6,506 nt of DNA from a bacterium (GTDB lineage Bacteria; Chloroflexota; Dormibacteria; Aeolococcales; Bog-877), in NCBI GenBank assembly GCA_021798435.1, contig JAJZGN010000110.1, positions 1 to 6,506 of the forward strand, given 5' to 3'. The notes beneath the pieces were generated by a model. That model was not told where the DNA came from. It saw nothing but the letters and a program-made list of their open reading frames with translations, and did no database searches. Shown here one piece after another: positions 5,437 to 6,506 of the stretch. Position 1 is the first letter of the stretch, and each line of letters begins with the position of its first letter. The position numbers and the translations under genes were made by a program.

Positions 5437-5990
5437 GCGCTGACCTCCTCCGCTCCGCCGAGGAGCGGATGGCCAAGAGCCTGGATGCCCTTCAGCGCGA
5501 ACTGGCCTCGATCCGCACCGGGCGAGCCTCCCCGGCCCTGATCGAGCATGTCAAGGTCGACGCTTACGAGAGCCAGGTCCCGATCAACCAGGTGGCCAGC
5601 CTCTCGGCACCCGATCCGCACATGATCCTGGTCCAGCCCTGGGACCGGCACCTCATCTCGGCCATTGAGCGGGCGCTTCAGCGCAGCGAGCTGGGACTCA
5701 ACCCGAGCAACGACGGTCAGGTGATCAGGGTACCGGTTCCCCCGCTCAACGAGGAGCGGCGCCGGGAGTTTGTGCGCCTCGTCAAGCAGCGCTCCGAGGA
5801 GGCCAAGGTCGCCATCCGCAACATCCGTCGGGACGACCTGGAGGGGCTGCGCAAGCTCGAGCACGACGGAGAGATCTCCGAGGACCAGGCCCAGCGTGCC
5901 CACAGCGACCTGCAGCGGATCACGGACCGCCATGTGGAGCGCGTGGAGGAGATCGCCAGGCGCAAGGAAGTCGAGCTGCTCGAGGTGTGA
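5433..5990 (+). CDS. frr: Ribosome recycling factor
   Basis: RRF works with EF-G to split post-termination ribosomes so they can be reused. At 185 residues it matches E. coli RRF. Domain I is a three-helix bundle formed by about residues 1-29 and 105-185; domain II is the inserted beta domain between them. Hallmarks: ELASIRTGRASPALIEHV at 23-40, ILVQPWD at 65-71, LGLNPSNDGQVIRVPVPPL at 87-105, ERRREFVRLVKQRSEEAK at 108-125 and VAIRNIRRDD at 126-135, which includes Arg132, the position known to be essential in E. coli. GEISEDQAQR at 146-155 follows. The GTG start shares GTGA with the pyrH stop. Its Shine-Dalgarno is weak (AGGG at 5420-5423), so translation probably depends on ribosomes finishing pyrH. 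uppS begins 15 bases downstream. Confidence 0.97.
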   Translation: MSADLLRSAEERMAKSLDALQRELASIRTGRASPALIEHVKVDAYESQVPINQVASLSAPDPHMILVQPWDRHLISAIERALQRSELGLNPSNDGQVIRVPVPPLNEERRREFVRLVKQRSEEAKVAIRNIRRDDLEGLRKLEHDGEISEDQAQRAHSDLQRITDRHVERVEEIARRKEVELLEV

Positions 5991-6005
5991 ACGGGGAATC
6001 GGCCG

Positions 6006-6506
6006 GTGGCTGAGCGCGCGGCCTTGCCCGCCCACATCGGGATCATCATGGATGGCAACGGGCGCTGGGCCCGGCAGCGCGGTCAGCGGCGCACCGAGGG
6101 ACACCGAGCGGGCATCCGGGCCATCCGGCGGGTGATGGAGGCGGCGGACCTGGCAGGGGTCCATCACCTGACGCTGTACGCGTTCTCGACCGAGAACTGG
6201 TCCCGGCCCCGGTACGAGGTGGCGACCCTCATGCGTCTCTTCGAACAGACCCTGCAGAAGGAGGTGGACGAGCTCCACCAGAACGGGGTGCGGATCCGGG
6301 TCATCGGCCGCCGCGAGCGGCTCTCGGCGCGGCTCTGCCGACTGGTCGAGGAGGCCGAGGCGCGCACCCGAGAGAACACGCGGGGGGCACTGACAGTAGC
6401 CATCAACTACGGGGGCAGGGCGGAGATCGTGGACGCCGTCCGCTCCTTGGCCCGCGCGGGGCAGGACCTCCGAGAGGCGGACGAGGAGACGCTCGCCGCT
6501 CACCTT
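6006..6506 (+). CDS. uppS: Undecaprenyl (polyprenyl) diphosphate synthase, N-terminal part, cut by window edge
   Basis: This cis-prenyltransferase adds isopentenyl diphosphate units to farnesyl diphosphate to make the C55 lipid carrier for peptidoglycan and other wall polymers. It acts at the inner face of the membrane. The 167 visible residues include the catalytic block GIIMDGNGRWA at 12-22 (Asp16, Asn18, Arg20), GHRAG at 32-36 (His33), LYAFSTENWSRP at 57-68 (Ser61, Asn64, Arg67), EVATLM at 71-76 and VAINYGGRAEI at 131-141. The C-terminal RxExR region lies beyond the window. The GTG at 6006 is the only usual start codon between the frr stop, in the same frame, and the conserved PAHIGIIMDGNGRW block. 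Its Shine-Dalgarno is poor (GGGG at 5993-5996). Chain length cannot be told from this part, so a shorter-chain Z-prenyl synthase is possible, though the operon context favours UppS. Confidence 0.94.
   Translation, partial: MAERAALPAHIGIIMDGNGRWARQRGQRRTEGHRAGIRAIRRVMEAADLAGVHHLTLYAFSTENWSRPRYEVATLMRLFEQTLQKEVDELHQNGVRIRVIGRRERLSARLCRLVEEAEARTRENTRGALTVAINYGGRAEIVDAVRSLARAGQDLREADEETLAAHL

Noticed and set aside
5424..6503. Long minus-strand open frame of 359 codons opposite frr and uppS
   Set aside because: It lies wholly opposite two clearly conserved genes, and its His/Pro/Leu/Val-rich sequence is what the reverse complement of high-GC codons gives. I recognise no domain in it.
1..6506. A novel defence, mobile or biosynthetic system
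   Set aside because: All coding capacity is accounted for by eight recognisable core genes, and the largest non-coding stretch is 211 bases.

Overview
The window is about 6.5 kb of very GC-rich bacterial DNA. It carries eight genes, all on the + strand, and all are recognisable housekeeping genes. In order they are the 3' part of topA, then hslV, hslU, rpsB, tsf, pyrH, frr and the 5' part of uppS. Reading both strands, I found no mobile element, CRISPR array, tRNA or rRNA, and no unknown gene. Every long minus-strand open frame is a GC-driven shadow of one of these genes.

Layout. Bases 3-977 encode the C-terminal part of DNA topoisomerase I, ending in three tandem four-cysteine zinc fingers. 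A 47-base gap then holds GC-rich inverted repeats and a TANNNT box placed so that hslV may be read from a leaderless mRNA. hslV (1025-1606) and hslU (1593-3014) overlap by 14 bases and encode the two parts of the HslUV (ClpQY) ATP-dependent protease. A 211-base gap (3015-3225) follows. It holds GC-rich hairpins that may end hslU transcription, a probable rpsB promoter, and a leader that can fold into a nested stem. From rpsB (3226-4032) the genes are tightly packed: tsf overlaps rpsB by 4 bases, pyrH overlaps tsf by 8, frr overlaps pyrH by 4, and uppS starts 15 bases after frr. Five of the seven visible start codons are GTG.

How the genes fit together. rpsB, tsf and frr serve translation: small-subunit assembly, EF-Tu recharging and ribosome recycling. 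pyrH makes UDP for RNA and for nucleotide sugars. uppS makes the lipid carrier for the cell wall. The cluster therefore ties ribosome output to nucleotide and envelope supply, as in many bacteria. HslUV and topoisomerase I just upstream handle protein quality control and DNA supercoiling.

Organism. The order topA, hslV, hslU, then rpsB-tsf-pyrH-frr-uppS recalls Firmicutes, but xerC and codY, common there next to hslVU, are absent. The short EF-Ts (211 residues), the zinc-finger topoisomerase I and the presence of HslUV do not fit typical Actinobacteria such as Streptomyces or Mycobacterium. A deep-branching actinobacterium, a high-GC Firmicute, or a Chloroflexota/Dormibacterota-like lineage are all possible. 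I cannot decide from this window.

The points most worth a second look are the putative leaderless hslV promoter, the possible rpsB leader RNA, the Ala/Pro-rich insertion in the HslU I-domain, and the direct topA-hslVU-rpsB linkage. I do not see an undescribed system here.
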